Positions 17,517-27,229 of a DNA stretch of 64,000 bases are shown here, one piece after another. The first letter of the stretch is position 1; each line of letters starts with the position of its first letter. Position numbers and translations under genes: made by a program. The stretch comes from Aliiroseovarius sediminis. GTDB lineage: Bacteria; Pseudomonadota; Alphaproteobacteria; Rhodobacterales; Rhodobacteraceae. The stretch lies in the NCBI RefSeq assembly GCF_022678485.1, contig NZ_JALBYP010000035.1:372001-436000 (forward strand). The letters run 5' to 3'. The notes under the pieces are model-generated. The model saw nothing but the letters and a program-made list of their open reading frames with translations, was not told the DNA's origin and did no database searches.

Positions 17517-18914
17517 ATGAGTGACAACAGCAAATCTGCCAATACCATGTGGGGGGGCCGCTTTTCCGCAGGCCCCGACGCGATCATGGAGGCGATCAAC
17601 GCCTCGATCGGCTATGATCAGCGCATGGCGCGGCAGGATATTGATGGATCGCGCGCGCACGCTTCGATGCTGGCGGCAGTCGGTGTCATCACCGAGCAGG
17701 ATGCAGAAGCGATCCACGAAGGCCTGTCGCAAGTTCTGACCGAAATCGAAAGCGGCACCTTCGCCTTCTCGACCGCGCTTGAGGACATTCACATGAATGT
17801 CGAAGCCCGGCTGAAAGAGATCGTGGGCGAACCAGCGGGTCGCCTGCACACGGCCCGGTCGCGCAACGATCAGGTCGCCACCGATTTCCGCCTTTGGGTC
17901 CGCGACCAGATGGACGCCGCGATTGACGGGCTGGACGCCCTGATCCGCGCCTTGATCGGTCAGGCTGAAGCCGGGGCCGACTGGGTCATGCCCGGCTTTA
18001 CGCACCTGCAAACGGCCCAACCTGTAACGTGGGGCCACCACATGATGGCTTATGTCGAGATGTTTGCCCGCGATAAGTCCCGGTTCCGCGACGCGCGGGC
18101 CCGGATAAACGAATGCCCGCTTGGGTCCGCTGCACTTGCGGGCACATCCTTCCCGATTGACCGCCACATGACCGCGCAGGCTCTGGGCTTTGACCGCCCC
18201 ACCGCCAATTCGCTGGACGCCGTGGCCGACCGTGATTTCGCGCTGGAGTTCCTCTCCTGCGCAACAATCTGCGCCATGCACCTGTCGCGTTTTGCTGAAG
18301 AGCTGGTGATCTGGTCCTCGGCCCAGTTCCAGTTTGTGCGCATGTCGGACAAATGGTCGACCGGGTCGTCGATCATGCCGCAAAAACGCAACCCCGATGC
18401 CGCCGAACTGATCCGTGCCAAGATTGGCCGGATCATGGGGGCGAATATCGGATTGATGACCGTGATGAAGGGACTTCCGCTGGCCTATTCCAAGGACATG
18501 CAGGAAGACAAGGAACAGGTGTTCGACGCCGCCGACAATCTGATGCTGGCGCTTGCTGCAATGACCGGGATGGTGTCGGACATGGCCGCAAACACCGATG
18601 GGCTTGAGGCCGCAGCTTCGTCCGGCTTCTCGACCGCCACCGACCTTGCCGACTGGCTGGTGCGCGCGCTGAACATGCCGTTCCGTGATGCTCACCATGT
18701 GACCGGTTCGCTGGTCGCCATGGCCGAGGCGCGCGGTTGCGACCTGCCCGATCTGTCACTGGCCGACATGCAATCGGTCCACGATGCGATCACCGACGAG
18801 GTGTTCGGCGTGCTGGGCGTGCACAATTCAGTGGCCAGCCGCACATCCTATGGCGGCACGGCCCCGTCCGAGGTCCGCAAACAGATTGCTCGCTGGAAAG
18901 AGGCCCTGTCATGA
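17517..18914 (+). CDS. argH: argininosuccinate lyase
   Basis: ArgH splits argininosuccinate into arginine and fumarate, the last step of arginine synthesis. The 465-residue product opens with [12 protein letters not shown], and carries the fumarase/aspartase signature [15 protein letters not shown] (about 282-296) and the histidine stretch [16 protein letters not shown]. The stop overlaps the start of the small lipoprotein gene (TCATGA), and lysA follows, so these three and probably the DUF4175 gene form one operon. Confidence 0.97.
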   Translation: MSDNSKSANTMWGGRFSAGPDAIMEAINASIGYDQRMARQDIDGSRAHASMLAAVGVITEQDAEAIHEGLSQVLTEIESGTFAFSTALEDIHMNVEARLKEIVGEPAGRLHTARSRNDQVATDFRLWVRDQMDAAIDGLDALIRALIGQAEAGADWVMPGFTHLQTAQPVTWGHHMMAYVEMFARDKSRFRDARARINECPLGSAALAGTSFPIDRHMTAQALGFDRPTANSLDAVADRDFALEFLSCATICAMHLSRFAEELVIWSSAQFQFVRMSDKWSTGSSIMPQKRNPDAAELIRAKIGRIMGANIGLMTVMKGLPLAYSKDMQEDKEQVFDAADNLMLALAAMTGMVSDMAANTDGLEAAASSGFSTATDLADWLVRALNMPFRDAHHVTGSLVAMAEARGCDLPDLSLADMQSVHDAITDEVFGVLGVHNSVASRTSYGGTAPSEVRKQIARWKEALS

Positions 18915-19027
18915 TCCGCATCACCCTGATCGTCGCCCTTCTGGGCGTTGCAGCCTGCGGCGCCGATGGCGAACCCCTGCGCCCCGGCAGCCCCGAAGAC
19001 ATCGCAGAACAGCAAGCGCGGCAGTAA
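18911..19027 (+). CDS. small lipoprotein
   Basis: A 38-residue protein with a basic start, a short hydrophobic core and a lipobox-like end LGVAACG, then a short charged tail ([12 protein letters not shown]). Signal peptidase II would leave a lipid-anchored peptide of about 20 residues. It overlaps argH by 4 bp and precedes lysA by 26 bp. Such tiny lipoproteins between argH and lysA are common in this group, comparable in place to LptM (YifL) of E. coli next to lysA/dapF genes. Equivalence to LptM is inference. Confidence 0.8.
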   Translation: MIRITLIVALLGVAACGADGEPLRPGSPEDIAEQQARQ

Positions 19028-19053
19028 GCCCGCAGACAGAAAGGGCGCACCCC

Positions 19054-20319
19054 TTGGACCATTTCCTTTACCACGACGGAATCCTGCACGCAGAAGACGT
19101 GGCAATCCCGCAGATTGCGGCGCAGGTCGGCACGCCCTTCTATGTCTACTCCGCCGCCACGCTGAGGCGACACATGGGCTTGTTCACCGAGGCGCTCGAC
19201 TGGGCCGATCACCTTGTCTGCTTCGCGGTCAAATCCAACTCGAACCTCGCGGTTCTGAAGCTGCTGGGTGACATGGGCGCAGGCATGGACGTGGTGTCCG
19301 AAGGCGAATACCGCCGCGCCTTGGCCGCAGGTGTGCCCGGCGACCGGATCGTCTTTTCCGGCGTCGGCAAAACGCGCGATGAAATGCGACTGGCGCTGAC
19401 CCACGGCATCCGTCAGTTCAATCTGGAAAGCGAGCCCGAGATTTGCGCGCTGTCGCAGGTGGCAACCGAAATGGGCGTCGTGGCCCCTGTCACAGTGCGT
19501 GTGAACCCGGACGTCGACGCCAAGACCCATGCCAAGATCGCGACCGGGAAATCCGAAAACAAGTTCGGCATTCCCATCGCCCGCGCCCGTGATGTTTACG
19601 CCGAAATTGCCGCCCTGCCCGGCCTGAAGGTCGTGGGTATCGACGTGCATATCGGCAGCCAGCTGACCGATCTTGAACCATTCCGCCAAGCCTATCAGAA
19701 GGTCGCGGAACTGACCGAGGTGCTGCGCGCCGACGGACACCAGATCACCCGGCTGGACCTGGGTGGCGGGCTTGGCATTCCCTATGAACGCTCGAACACC
19801 GCCCCGCCCCTTCCCATCGAATATGGGGCAATGGTGCGCGAAACCGTTGGCCATCTGGGCTGCGAGATCCAGATCGAACCTGGGCGGCTGGTGTCGGGCA
19901 ATGCGGGTCTTATGGTGACTTCGGTCATCTATGTGAAGAAAGGCGAAGGGCAGGACTTCCTGATCGTGGACGCGGCGATGAACGACCTTCTGCGCCCCGC
20001 CATGTATGACGCCTATCACGACATCGTGCCGGTGGTCGAAGCCGCGCCCGGTCAGGACAAGGCGCGCTATGACATCGTCGGGCCGATCTGCGAAACCGGC
20101 GACACCTTCGCCAAGGGCCGCGATCTGGACGGCCTTGCCCCCGACGACCTGATCGCCTTTCGCTCGGCTGGGGCCTACGGTGCGGTCATGGCGTCGGAAT
20201 ACAATTCCCGGCCCTTGGTCCCCGAGGTTCTGGTGATGGGCGATCAATTTGAAGTCATCCGCGCCCGTCCGACCTATGAAGATATGCTGGGGCGCGATAC
20301 CATACCTTCATGGCTGTGA
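19054..20319 (+). CDS. lysA: diaminopimelate decarboxylase
   Basis: LysA decarboxylates meso-diaminopimelate to lysine using pyridoxal phosphate. I start at the TTG at 19054 (product MDHFLYHDGILHAEDV), which matches the family. Earlier in-frame codons lie inside argH and the lipoprotein gene. The product has 421 residues. The Schiff-base lysine is in VCFAVKSNSNLAVL (about 56-69), HIGSQLTD is seen near 194, and the substrate-binding CETGDTFAKGR near 347. It sits in the argH-lipoprotein-lysA-DUF4175 operon. Confidence 0.95.
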   Translation: MDHFLYHDGILHAEDVAIPQIAAQVGTPFYVYSAATLRRHMGLFTEALDWADHLVCFAVKSNSNLAVLKLLGDMGAGMDVVSEGEYRRALAAGVPGDRIVFSGVGKTRDEMRLALTHGIRQFNLESEPEICALSQVATEMGVVAPVTVRVNPDVDAKTHAKIATGKSENKFGIPIARARDVYAEIAALPGLKVVGIDVHIGSQLTDLEPFRQAYQKVAELTEVLRADGHQITRLDLGGGLGIPYERSNTAPPLPIEYGAMVRETVGHLGCEIQIEPGRLVSGNAGLMVTSVIYVKKGEGQDFLIVDAAMNDLLRPAMYDAYHDIVPVVEAAPGQDKARYDIVGPICETGDTFAKGRDLDGLAPDDLIAFRSAGAYGAVMASEYNSRPLVPEVLVMGDQFEVIRARPTYEDMLGRDTIPSWL

Positions 20320-20335
20320 ACCCGACGCGGGTCCA

Positions 20336-22885
20336 ATGACCCGCCCCACCTTACCAGACGAGGTGCAGCCGCACCTCAGATGGCCCTTGCGACTGACAGG
20401 GGCCGGTATGGTTTTGGAACGGCTTTGGCATGCCTTCTGGCCACTTGTCACGATCCTTCTGGTCGCCTTCGCAGTCTGGAGCTTCTGGACCCTTGGCCCC
20501 TCGTCCATCGCAACGGGACTGATGCTTGCGGCTGGCCTGTTGGCGCTAACCGCGTTGATTCGGGGCGCGCGCCACTTCGACTGGCCCACCCAAGCCGAGC
20601 GTCTGGCGCGACTGGATGACGCCCTACCCGGCCATCCGATCGCTGCATTGATGGACGAACAGGCCACCGGGCGCAACGACCCTGCTTCGCGCGAGCTTTG
20701 GCAAACGCACTTGCGCCGCATGGCCCAGCGTTTGAAGGGAATACGGCCCGTCCCCCCTGACCTGCGCGTGGCCCGGCAAGACCCGCTTGGCCTGCGCCTG
20801 ATGGCTGCCACCGCCGCGGCATTGGCACTTGGCTTCACCCCATGGATGGACCGCGCCGGCGCGCTGACCGGCACCGGGGGCGGCACCAGCGCGCAGCCGA
20901 TTGCCAGCGCCAGTTGGGAAGGCTGGATCGAGCCGCCGGGCTATACCGGGCGCCCCAGTCTTTACCTGGCAGATCAACCGCCCGGCCCACTGGCCGTGCC
21001 CACCGGCAGCCGCCTGACCCTGCGCCTTTATGGCGATCTTGCGGCCCTGTCGATTACCGCCGACCTGTCGGACACGCCCATCACTGACCCGCCCCAGCAA
21101 AGCTATGTCCAGACGATCACCCAAAACGGCCCCCTGACGATCAACGGGCCGGGCGCCGCTGAATGGGATATCACCGCCATCGGCGACACACCGCCCAATG
21201 TGCGCGTGGACGGAGAGCTGAGCCGCCGCCTGTCCGGCGATTTCTCGCTTCCGTTCATCGCGACCGATGATTACGCGGTGACCACCGGGCAGGCCGGCGC
21301 CACGCTGGGGCTTGACCGCATCGACCGCCGCCACGGGCTTGCCATCGAACCGGAAACGCGCCCGCCTCTGGTCGTTGACCTGCCCTTGCCCTATCGCGGC
21401 GCGCGCACCCAGATCGAAGGCGTGTTGGAAGAAAACCTGATCGAGCACCCTTGGGCGGGCCTGCCGATCAACCTGACGCTGACGGTCGAAGATGGCGCGG
21501 GCCAGACCGGCAAGACGCAACCGCTAAACATCATCCTGCCCGCCCGCCGTTTTCTGCATCCTGTTGCCAAGGCGCTGGTCGAACAGCGGCGCGACCTGCT
21601 TTGGTCACGCGAAAACGGTCGTCGCGTGGCGCTGATCGTGCGAACGGTCCTGAACCGCCCGGATGAGCTTAATCTGCCCGATGGGGTCTATCTGCGGCTG
21701 CGCGGCGCAATCCGGCGGCTGGAGGGGGGGCTTGCGTTTTCCGACCTGCCCTCGGGCCTGTCCGAGGATCTGCGCGACGAGGTCGCTGGCCTGCTTTGGG
21801 ATGTGGCAGTCGAACTGGACGATGGCCGACTGGCCGACGCATTGGCACGCATGCAGCAGGCCCAGGACCGGTTGGAACAGGCCTTGCGTGACGGGGCCAG
21901 CGAAGAGGAACTGGCCGAACTGATGGACGAGGTGCGCGAGGCGATGCGCGACTACCTTGATCAACTGGCGCAAAACCAGCAAGACGGCCCGCAATCCGAC
22001 CAACCCCAGCCCGAAGACGGAATCGAGATGTCGCAGGCCGACATCGAAGACCTGATGGACCGCATCGAGGAACTGATGCGCGAAGGGCGCGAAGATGAGG
22101 CGATGCAACTGCTCGACCAGTTGCGCCAAATGATGGAAAGCATGCAGATGGCCCAGAATGGCCAGCCAAGCCAACCCGGCGAAGGCGCGCGCGAAGGGCT
22201 GCAACAGACGTTGCGCGACCAACAAGGTTTGTCCGATCAGGCCTTCCGCGACTTGCAGGAACAAGGCCAGGGATCGCAGGCAGGCGAGTCTGAAGGCAAC
22301 GAAGGCCGCGATGGTGATCAGCGCCCTGGACAGAGCGATGATGGCCAAGGGGCCGGACAACAACCGGGGCAGGACACCGGGCAAGGTCAGGATCTGGCCG
22401 GGCGCCAAAGCGAATTGCAACAGCAATTGGACGCCCAACGCCGCAACTTGCCCGGCGCAAGTGACGAGGCCGGACAAGCCGCGCGCGATGCGCTGGACGA
22501 AGCCGGGCGCGCCATGGGGGACGCGGCTGACGCGCTGGAACAGGGCGATCTGCCCGAAGCCTTGGGCCGCCAAGCCGACGCGATGGAGGCCCTGCGCGAA
22601 GGGATGCGACGCTTCGACGAAGCAATGGCGAACCAGCAAGCCCAGCGCGAAGGCGAACAGGGCAACAGCCCCGGCGAGGGCCGCAGATCAAGCCAGCGCG
22701 ACCCGCTTGGCCGCAACCCGGACGGCCAATCCGGCGCGCCCGGCACGGACAGCCCGCTTGAGGATGGCGACGACGTCTATCGCCGCGCGCAAGAGTTGAT
22801 GAATGAATTGCGCCGCCGCTCGGGCGATGGCGACCGGCCCGAAGTGGAACGGGATTATCTGAAACGACTGTTGGATCAGTTCTGA
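20336..22885 (+). CDS. DUF4175 / TIGR02302 family membrane protein
   Basis: An 849-residue protein conserved in alphaproteobacteria, function unknown. Two or three hydrophobic segments lie near residues 28-75. They are followed by an Ig-like/beta-rich domain (about 170-400). The long C-terminal half is strongly helical and low in complexity. From about 500 to 820 it is very rich in Gln, Glu, Asp, Gly and Met (for instance MDRIEELMREGREDEAMQLL), and is probably coiled coil alternating with disorder. I chose the ATG at 20336, 16 bp after lysA; this trims a non-conserved leader. It is the last gene of the operon. Confidence 0.88.
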   Translation: MTRPTLPDEVQPHLRWPLRLTGAGMVLERLWHAFWPLVTILLVAFAVWSFWTLGPSSIATGLMLAAGLLALTALIRGARHFDWPTQAERLARLDDALPGHPIAALMDEQATGRNDPASRELWQTHLRRMAQRLKGIRPVPPDLRVARQDPLGLRLMAATAAALALGFTPWMDRAGALTGTGGGTSAQPIASASWEGWIEPPGYTGRPSLYLADQPPGPLAVPTGSRLTLRLYGDLAALSITADLSDTPITDPPQQSYVQTITQNGPLTINGPGAAEWDITAIGDTPPNVRVDGELSRRLSGDFSLPFIATDDYAVTTGQAGATLGLDRIDRRHGLAIEPETRPPLVVDLPLPYRGARTQIEGVLEENLIEHPWAGLPINLTLTVEDGAGQTGKTQPLNIILPARRFLHPVAKALVEQRRDLLWSRENGRRVALIVRTVLNRPDELNLPDGVYLRLRGAIRRLEGGLAFSDLPSGLSEDLRDEVAGLLWDVAVELDDGRLADALARMQQAQDRLEQALRDGASEEELAELMDEVREAMRDYLDQLAQNQQDGPQSDQPQPEDGIEMSQADIEDLMDRIEELMREGREDEAMQLLDQLRQMMESMQMAQNGQPSQPGEGAREGLQQTLRDQQGLSDQAFRDLQEQGQGSQAGESEGNEGRDGDQRPGQSDDGQGAGQQPGQDTGQGQDLAGRQSELQQQLDAQRRNLPGASDEAGQAARDALDEAGRAMGDAADALEQGDLPEALGRQADAMEALREGMRRFDEAMANQQAQREGEQGNSPGEGRRSSQRDPLGRNPDGQSGAPGTDSPLEDGDDVYRRAQELMNELRRRSGDGDRPEVERDYLKRLLDQF

Positions 22886-22896
22886 CTTTGTGCGCT

Positions 22897-23493
22897 TCAC
22901 ATGCGCTTGCGCGCTGCCAAGGCGGCTGAAATCGTGCCTTCGTCCAGATAATCCAGTTCGCCCCCGATCGGCACACCTTGGGCAAGCGATGACACCTCGC
23001 ACCGCCCCTCAAGCTCTTCGGCGATGTAATGGGCGGTGGTCTGACCGTCGACGGTCGCGTTCAGCGCCAAAATGACCTCGGTCACATTTTCATCATTAAC
23101 CCGCTGGATCAAACGCGGGATGCCCAAATCCTCGGGCCCCACCGCATCCAGCGCCGACAGCGTGCCACCCAATACGTGATAACGACCCTTGAAGCGCCCC
23201 GCGCGCTCCATCGCCCACAGATCAGCCACATCTTCGACCACGCAAATCTCTCCCACCGCGCGTTTTTCCGACATGCAGATATCGCACCGATCCGCGGTCG
23301 AGACATTGCCGCAGGTCACACATTCCCGCGCCGTTTCGGCAACCGCCGCCATCGCATCGGCCAAGGGCGTCAGGACCAAAGCGCGCTTGCGGATCAGATA
23401 CAGAACCGCACGGCGGGCCGACCGCGGCCCCAGCCCCGGCAGCTTTGCCATCAACTCAATCAAGTTTTCAATATCGCGGGGGGCTTCTGACAT
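22897..23493 (-). CDS. recR: recombination mediator RecR
   Basis: RecR acts with RecF and RecO to load RecA on gapped DNA. The 198-residue protein has an N-terminal helix-hairpin-helix ([17 protein letters not shown]). The four-cysteine zinc finger is [16 protein letters not shown] (about 57-72), and a Toprim domain opens with [14 protein letters not shown]. It is the last gene of dnaX-ybaB-recR on the minus strand, a classic bacterial operon. Confidence 0.97.
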   Translation of the reverse strand: MSEAPRDIENLIELMAKLPGLGPRSARRAVLYLIRKRALVLTPLADAMAAVAETARECVTCGNVSTADRCDICMSEKRAVGEICVVEDVADLWAMERAGRFKGRYHVLGGTLSALDAVGPEDLGIPRLIQRVNDENVTEVILALNATVDGQTTAHYIAEELEGRCEVSSLAQGVPIGGELDYLDEGTISAALAARKRM

Positions 23494-23506
23494 GCGCGCG
23501 CCTGCC

Positions 23507-23851
23507 TCAGAACGGCAGGTTCATGTCCTTGGGCAGCCCAAGCTCTTCGGTCAGGCGCGACATCTCGCTTTCGCTACGCTCCTGCGCCTTGGCTTGCGCG
23601 TCCTTGATCGCGGCCAGGATCAAATCCTCGACCACTTCCTTTTCGTCCGGGTTGAAGATCGACGGGTCAATGTCCAGCCCCGTCAACACACCCTTCGCCG
23701 TGGCCGTGGCGCGCACCAGACCGGCACCGCTTTCACCTACGACAGTCATGGTGGACAGGCTTTCCTGCAAATCCGACATCTTGGTTTGCATTTCCTGTGC
23801 GGCTTTCATCATCTTGGTCATATCGCCAAGACCACCCAGTCCTTTCAGCAT
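23507..23851 (-). CDS. YbaB/EbfC-type nucleoid-associated protein
   Basis: A 114-residue DNA-binding protein of the YbaB/EbfC family that forms dimers and bends DNA. The N-terminal helix ([20 protein letters not shown]) and the beta strands carrying [20 protein letters not shown] are typical. It lies between dnaX and recR (80 bp and 13 bp away), the conserved order in most bacteria. Confidence 0.95.
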   Translation of the reverse strand: MLKGLGGLGDMTKMMKAAQEMQTKMSDLQESLSTMTVVGESGAGLVRATATAKGVLTGLDIDPSIFNPDEKEVVEDLILAAIKDAQAKAQERSESEMSRLTEELGLPKDMNLPF

Positions 23852-23931
23852 CGTATGCTCCTCGATCTACTGTGTTCAGTTCTAGATACGGTCCGGCAGC
23901 GTGGCTTACAAGGTGTGGCGCAGGGTTTGCA

Positions 23932-25698
23932 TCACGCCTCTTCGAATGGGTCCCATTCATCTTCCACCTCGGGTAAAGCCGCGACGGCGGCTTCATCGAC
24001 CATGTCTTCTGCCGTGCGAATATCGGTGATACGGGCTTTGGGAAAGTTCGCAATCACGGCTTGCACCAAGGGATGCGCCACCGCTTCTTCCTGCAAGGCA
24101 AGCTTTTCGCCATCCCGAACTTCGGTGATGGTCGGCGCGTCGCAGCCATTGACCAACGTCACGCCCCAACGCACACCGGTCCACATCTGCAAGCGTTGCG
24201 CCAGCCGCGCGGCAAGGTCGTTCGGCGCGCCATCCGCCAGCGTAAATTCGACCCGTCCGGGTGTGTAAGACGCCAACCGAACGCCACCTTCCACCTCAAC
24301 CAACAGCTTCACATCGCGGTTGGATCGGATCAGTTCAATCACATCCTCGAACCGGGCGTAGCGCGCCAAGGCATCCTCGGGCTGCGCCGATACGGCCAGC
24401 GCGGTCACACCACCAACGGTTCCGCCACCCGCAACCGGCCCGCGCGACGCCGTGCTGCCCGCTCCGCCCCCGGTCGGGACAGACATCCCACCCGCGGGGC
24501 CTGGGGGCGGTGCTGGCTGATCTTTCAACTTGCGCACCAGCTCTTCGGGCGAGGGTAAATCGGCCACATGGGTCAGACGAATGATCGCCATCTCGGCAGC
24601 CATCATCGAGTTTGGCGCGGCCCCGACCTCTTCAATCGCTTTCAGCAACATCTGCCACATCCGCGACAACACGCGCATCGGCAGTGCCTCGGCCATGGTT
24701 TGCCCGCGACCGCGTTCCTCTGACGACACCGTTGGGTCTTCCACGGCTTCCGGCGTGATCTTGATCACACTCAGCCAATGCGACACCTCGGCCAGATCGC
24801 GCAATACGGCCATGGGGTCTGCGCCATCGGCATATTGGCCACCAAGCTCGACCAAAGCCCCCGCCGCATCCCCTTTCAGGATCAGATCCATCAGATCAAG
24901 CACCCTGCCACGATCGGCCAACCCCAACATCGCGCGCACCTGATCGGCGGTGGTTTCGCCCGCCCCATGGCTGATCGCCTGATCCAACAAAGACTGCGCA
25001 TCCCGCGCCGACCCTTCCGCCGCCCGCGTGATCAACGCCAGTGCGTCGTCCGCAATCTCGGCCCCTTCGGCATCGGCAATCCGGCGCAACATCGCCAACA
25101 TGTCTTCAGGTTCAATCCGACGCAGATCAAACCGCTGGCAACGGCTCAGAACCGTCACCGGAACCTTGCGAATCTCGGTCGTCGCAAAAATGAATTTCAC
25201 ATGCTCGGGCGGCTCTTCAAGTGTCTTGAGCAGCGCGTTGAACGCGCTGGTCGACAGCATGTGAACCTCGTCGATAATGTAAATCTTGTAGCGTGCTGAG
25301 GCCGCACGATAATGCACGCTATCGATAATCTCGCGAATGTCGCCCACACCGGTGCGCGAGGCCGCGTCCATCTCCATCACGTCGACATGCCGCCCCTCGG
25401 CAATCGCCACGCAATGCTCGCACTGACCACAGGGCTCGACCGTCGGGCCACCCTGTCCATCAGGGCCGATGCAATTCATCCCTTTGGCAATGATCCGTGC
25501 CGTGGTCGTCTTGCCGACCCCACGAATGCCCGTCATCACAAAGGCCTGCGCAATTCGGTCCGATGCAAAGGCATTGCGAAGCGTGCGCACCATCGCGTCT
25601 TGCCCGATCAGATCGGCAAAAGTCTCCGGGCGGTATTTGCGCGCCAACACCTGATAAGGCTGTGCAGTGGGCGAATCATTGGAAATTGCGTCTGACAT
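23932..25698 (-). CDS. dnaX: DNA polymerase III subunit gamma/tau
   Basis: The clamp-loader motor of the replicative polymerase. The 588-residue protein has Walker A GIRGVGKT (57-64), a four-cysteine zinc module (Cys76, Cys90, Cys93, Cys96), and Walker B-type IIDEVH (141-146). The sensor-1 region ATTEIRKVPVTVLSRCQRF and domain III follow. A Gly/Pro-rich linker (about 400-440) precedes the tau-specific C-terminal domain. The length fits tau. I see no A-rich slippery run that would make gamma by frameshifting. It heads dnaX-ybaB-recR. Confidence 0.96.
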   Translation of the reverse strand: MSDAISNDSPTAQPYQVLARKYRPETFADLIGQDAMVRTLRNAFASDRIAQAFVMTGIRGVGKTTTARIIAKGMNCIGPDGQGGPTVEPCGQCEHCVAIAEGRHVDVMEMDAASRTGVGDIREIIDSVHYRAASARYKIYIIDEVHMLSTSAFNALLKTLEEPPEHVKFIFATTEIRKVPVTVLSRCQRFDLRRIEPEDMLAMLRRIADAEGAEIADDALALITRAAEGSARDAQSLLDQAISHGAGETTADQVRAMLGLADRGRVLDLMDLILKGDAAGALVELGGQYADGADPMAVLRDLAEVSHWLSVIKITPEAVEDPTVSSEERGRGQTMAEALPMRVLSRMWQMLLKAIEEVGAAPNSMMAAEMAIIRLTHVADLPSPEELVRKLKDQPAPPPGPAGGMSVPTGGGAGSTASRGPVAGGGTVGGVTALAVSAQPEDALARYARFEDVIELIRSNRDVKLLVEVEGGVRLASYTPGRVEFTLADGAPNDLAARLAQRLQMWTGVRWGVTLVNGCDAPTITEVRDGEKLALQEEAVAHPLVQAVIANFPKARITDIRTAEDMVDEAAVAALPEVEDEWDPFEEA

Positions 25699-25795
25699 GG
25701 GACCCTTTGATGCCGGATTCGTGTGCCCGCCAGATTAGGCCGGGCAGTGCGCTGCGTCCACCGAACTCTGACCCGCGCATCATATCATCCCGTCC

Positions 25796-25856
25796 GGTTT
25801 CTTTTGGCCCAAAATATCCTGGGGTGAATGCGCACCGCGCAGAGGGGCGAAGCCCC
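25796..25856 (-). repeat. composite intergenic repeat, copy 1 (hairpin plus conserved tail)
   Basis: Just after the rsgA stop, in minus-strand order, come a GGGGC-TTC-GCCCC hairpin (25844-25856), a short spacer, and the tail CCCCAGGATATTTTGGGCCA followed by AAAGAAACC (to 25796). The same hairpin-tail arrangement follows hemE at 46859-46929. Confidence 0.7.
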
Positions 25857-25861
25857 TTCCC

Positions 25862-26890
25862 TCATCGCCCTTTGCGCTTTCCCGCCCCTTTGGTCACACC
25901 CTTGACCATCTTCGAGAACTTGCGCTCGCGCGCCCGGCTCTCAGTCACAGTTTCCGTGTTCTTCGCCTCGCCCGCGCGCAGCTTGCGCCAGCGAGCCAAC
26001 CGATCGGGATCAAGCTCCCCCGCCTCGATGGCCGCGCGAACGGCACAACCCGGCTCGGTTTCATGGGCACAATCGGAAAAGCGACAGTGGGTTTCCAATT
26101 CAGCCAGATCGTCGAACACGATGTCGATCCCCTCGCGCGTGTCCAGAAGCCGCATGGCGCGCATTCCCGGCATGTCGATGATCCAACCGCCGTGTCGCAT
26201 CGGATACATGCTGCGCGCTGTGGTCACGTGCCGCCCCTTGGCGTCATCCTCGCGAACGCCTCCAGTCGCCGCGTCACCTCCGGTCAACGCATTGGTCAGC
26301 GTGGTCTTGCCCACGCCGGACGACCCGATGAACGCCGCCGTCTGCGGTGGTTTGCACCACGCGCCCACCGTCTTGGCGGCATCTGGGTCACGCGCGTTCA
26401 CTGTCAGGATCGTCAGCATCGGGTCAAGCGCCTGAGCCTGGGTCTCGTACAATGTGGAATCGTCGCACAGGTCCGCCTTGGTCAGGACCAGCACGGGATA
26501 ACACCCTGCCTCGTACGCCAAGGCCAAAAACCGTTCAATTCGCGCGATGTTGAAATCATCGTTGCACGAGGTCACGATGAACAGCGTATCCACATTCGCG
26601 GCGATCAACTGCGTGTGTGCATCCGTTCCCGCCGCACGGCGTTGCAGTAGGGATTTCCGTTCCAGCACCTGCTGGATACGCATTTCAGGATCGGCCAGAA
26701 CCCAGTCGCCCACCGCCAATTCGCCTGCGGCATTCTTAGGCGACGTCAGAATCACATCGCCCGCTTCGCCCAGCGCATTCATGCGGCTTCGGTGAATTTC
26801 CGTGATGCGATATGGTGTCAAATCGCCGGCATCGTCGAACTGTGCCTCGAAGGAAGTGGACCATCCAAGGTCCGCAAGTGTGTAGGTCAT
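25862..26890 (-). CDS. rsgA: ribosome small-subunit-dependent GTPase A
   Basis: RsgA is a circularly permuted GTPase that helps mature the 30S subunit. In the 342-residue product an N-terminal OB-like domain is followed by the G4 motif (VLTKADL), then G1 (GSSGVGKTTLTNAL) and G3 (DMPGMR), the permuted order that marks the family. The C-terminal zinc module is CRFSDCAHETEPGC with later helical residues. I chose the ATG at 26890 (product MTYTLADLGW) as the family-like start. It lies about 240 bp after the SRP RNA gene on the same strand. Confidence 0.94.
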   Translation of the reverse strand: MTYTLADLGWSTSFEAQFDDAGDLTPYRITEIHRSRMNALGEAGDVILTSPKNAAGELAVGDWVLADPEMRIQQVLERKSLLQRRAAGTDAHTQLIAANVDTLFIVTSCNDDFNIARIERFLALAYEAGCYPVLVLTKADLCDDSTLYETQAQALDPMLTILTVNARDPDAAKTVGAWCKPPQTAAFIGSSGVGKTTLTNALTGGDAATGGVREDDAKGRHVTTARSMYPMRHGGWIIDMPGMRAMRLLDTREGIDIVFDDLAELETHCRFSDCAHETEPGCAVRAAIEAGELDPDRLARWRKLRAGEAKNTETVTESRARERKFSKMVKGVTKGAGKRKGR

Positions 26891-26978
26891 CGCTCTGCCT
26901 GTTTCAGCATCGCTTGGCACCCCGATCGACAATGCGGTGTGGGGTGTGCGTGCTCAGGCAGAAAGGGGTACATCCCGT

Positions 26979-27017
26979 CTAGCAAATTCCTGCCCGAAGG
27001 GTGGTGACGACAATCAT
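26979..27017 (-). CDS. possible 12-residue leader peptide
   Basis: Between the SRP RNA gene and rsgA on the minus strand, an ATG sits 6 bp after a strong GGAGGG ribosome site and opens MIVVTTLRAGIC, then stop. No homology can be claimed. It could be a leader peptide or a chance reading frame. Confidence 0.3.
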   Translation of the reverse strand: MIVVTTLRAGIC

Positions 27018-27130
27018 GTTAGCCCTCCGTTCAATGATACGCGCCCTGCGCGAGCCGGATCTAGTGATCCCTCTCGGCAAAACTGCGTTTCGACTCTAGG
27101 TGCTTCAACTGCTGTGCAACTAAAGCTGGG

Positions 27131-27225
27131 TGAGAGGCTGGACACGACCCAAGCGGGGCTCGTTGTGGCTGCTTCCTTCCGGACCTGACCAGATTGGCGA
27201 GGCGCCTGCCCGCGCCAACCTCTCA
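27131..27225 (-). ncRNA. ffs: signal recognition particle RNA, small bacterial type (4.5S)
   Basis: The minus strand carries the conserved SRP domain IV: GGTCAGGTCCGGAAGGAAGC then AGCC, with both the symmetric and asymmetric loop sequences. The ends pair (GAGAGGTTGG with CCAGCCTCTC), giving a rod-like RNA of about 95 nt. It binds Ffh and targets nascent membrane proteins. Its promoter lies inside the end of the upstream cpdB-like gene, whose stop codon is only about 5 bp away. I see no strong terminator after it. Confidence 0.96.
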
Positions 27226-27229
27226 ACCC

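Noticed and set aside
17361-18698. 445-residue minus-strand frame opposite argH
   Set aside because: The plus strand encodes a complete argininosuccinate lyase. The opposite frame shows only His/Arg/Gly-rich shadow sequence.
18790-20247. 485-residue minus-strand frame opposite lysA
   Set aside because: The plus strand is clearly diaminopimelate decarboxylase. The antisense frame is a codon-bias artefact with no domain.
21605-23012. Two long minus-strand frames opposite the DUF4175 gene
   Set aside because: They arise from the low-complexity Gln/Glu codons on the plus strand and extend over recR in a wrong frame.
23932-25698. Programmed frameshift site in dnaX
   Set aside because: I saw no A-rich slippery heptamer with a following hairpin. 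Tau alone is the simplest reading.
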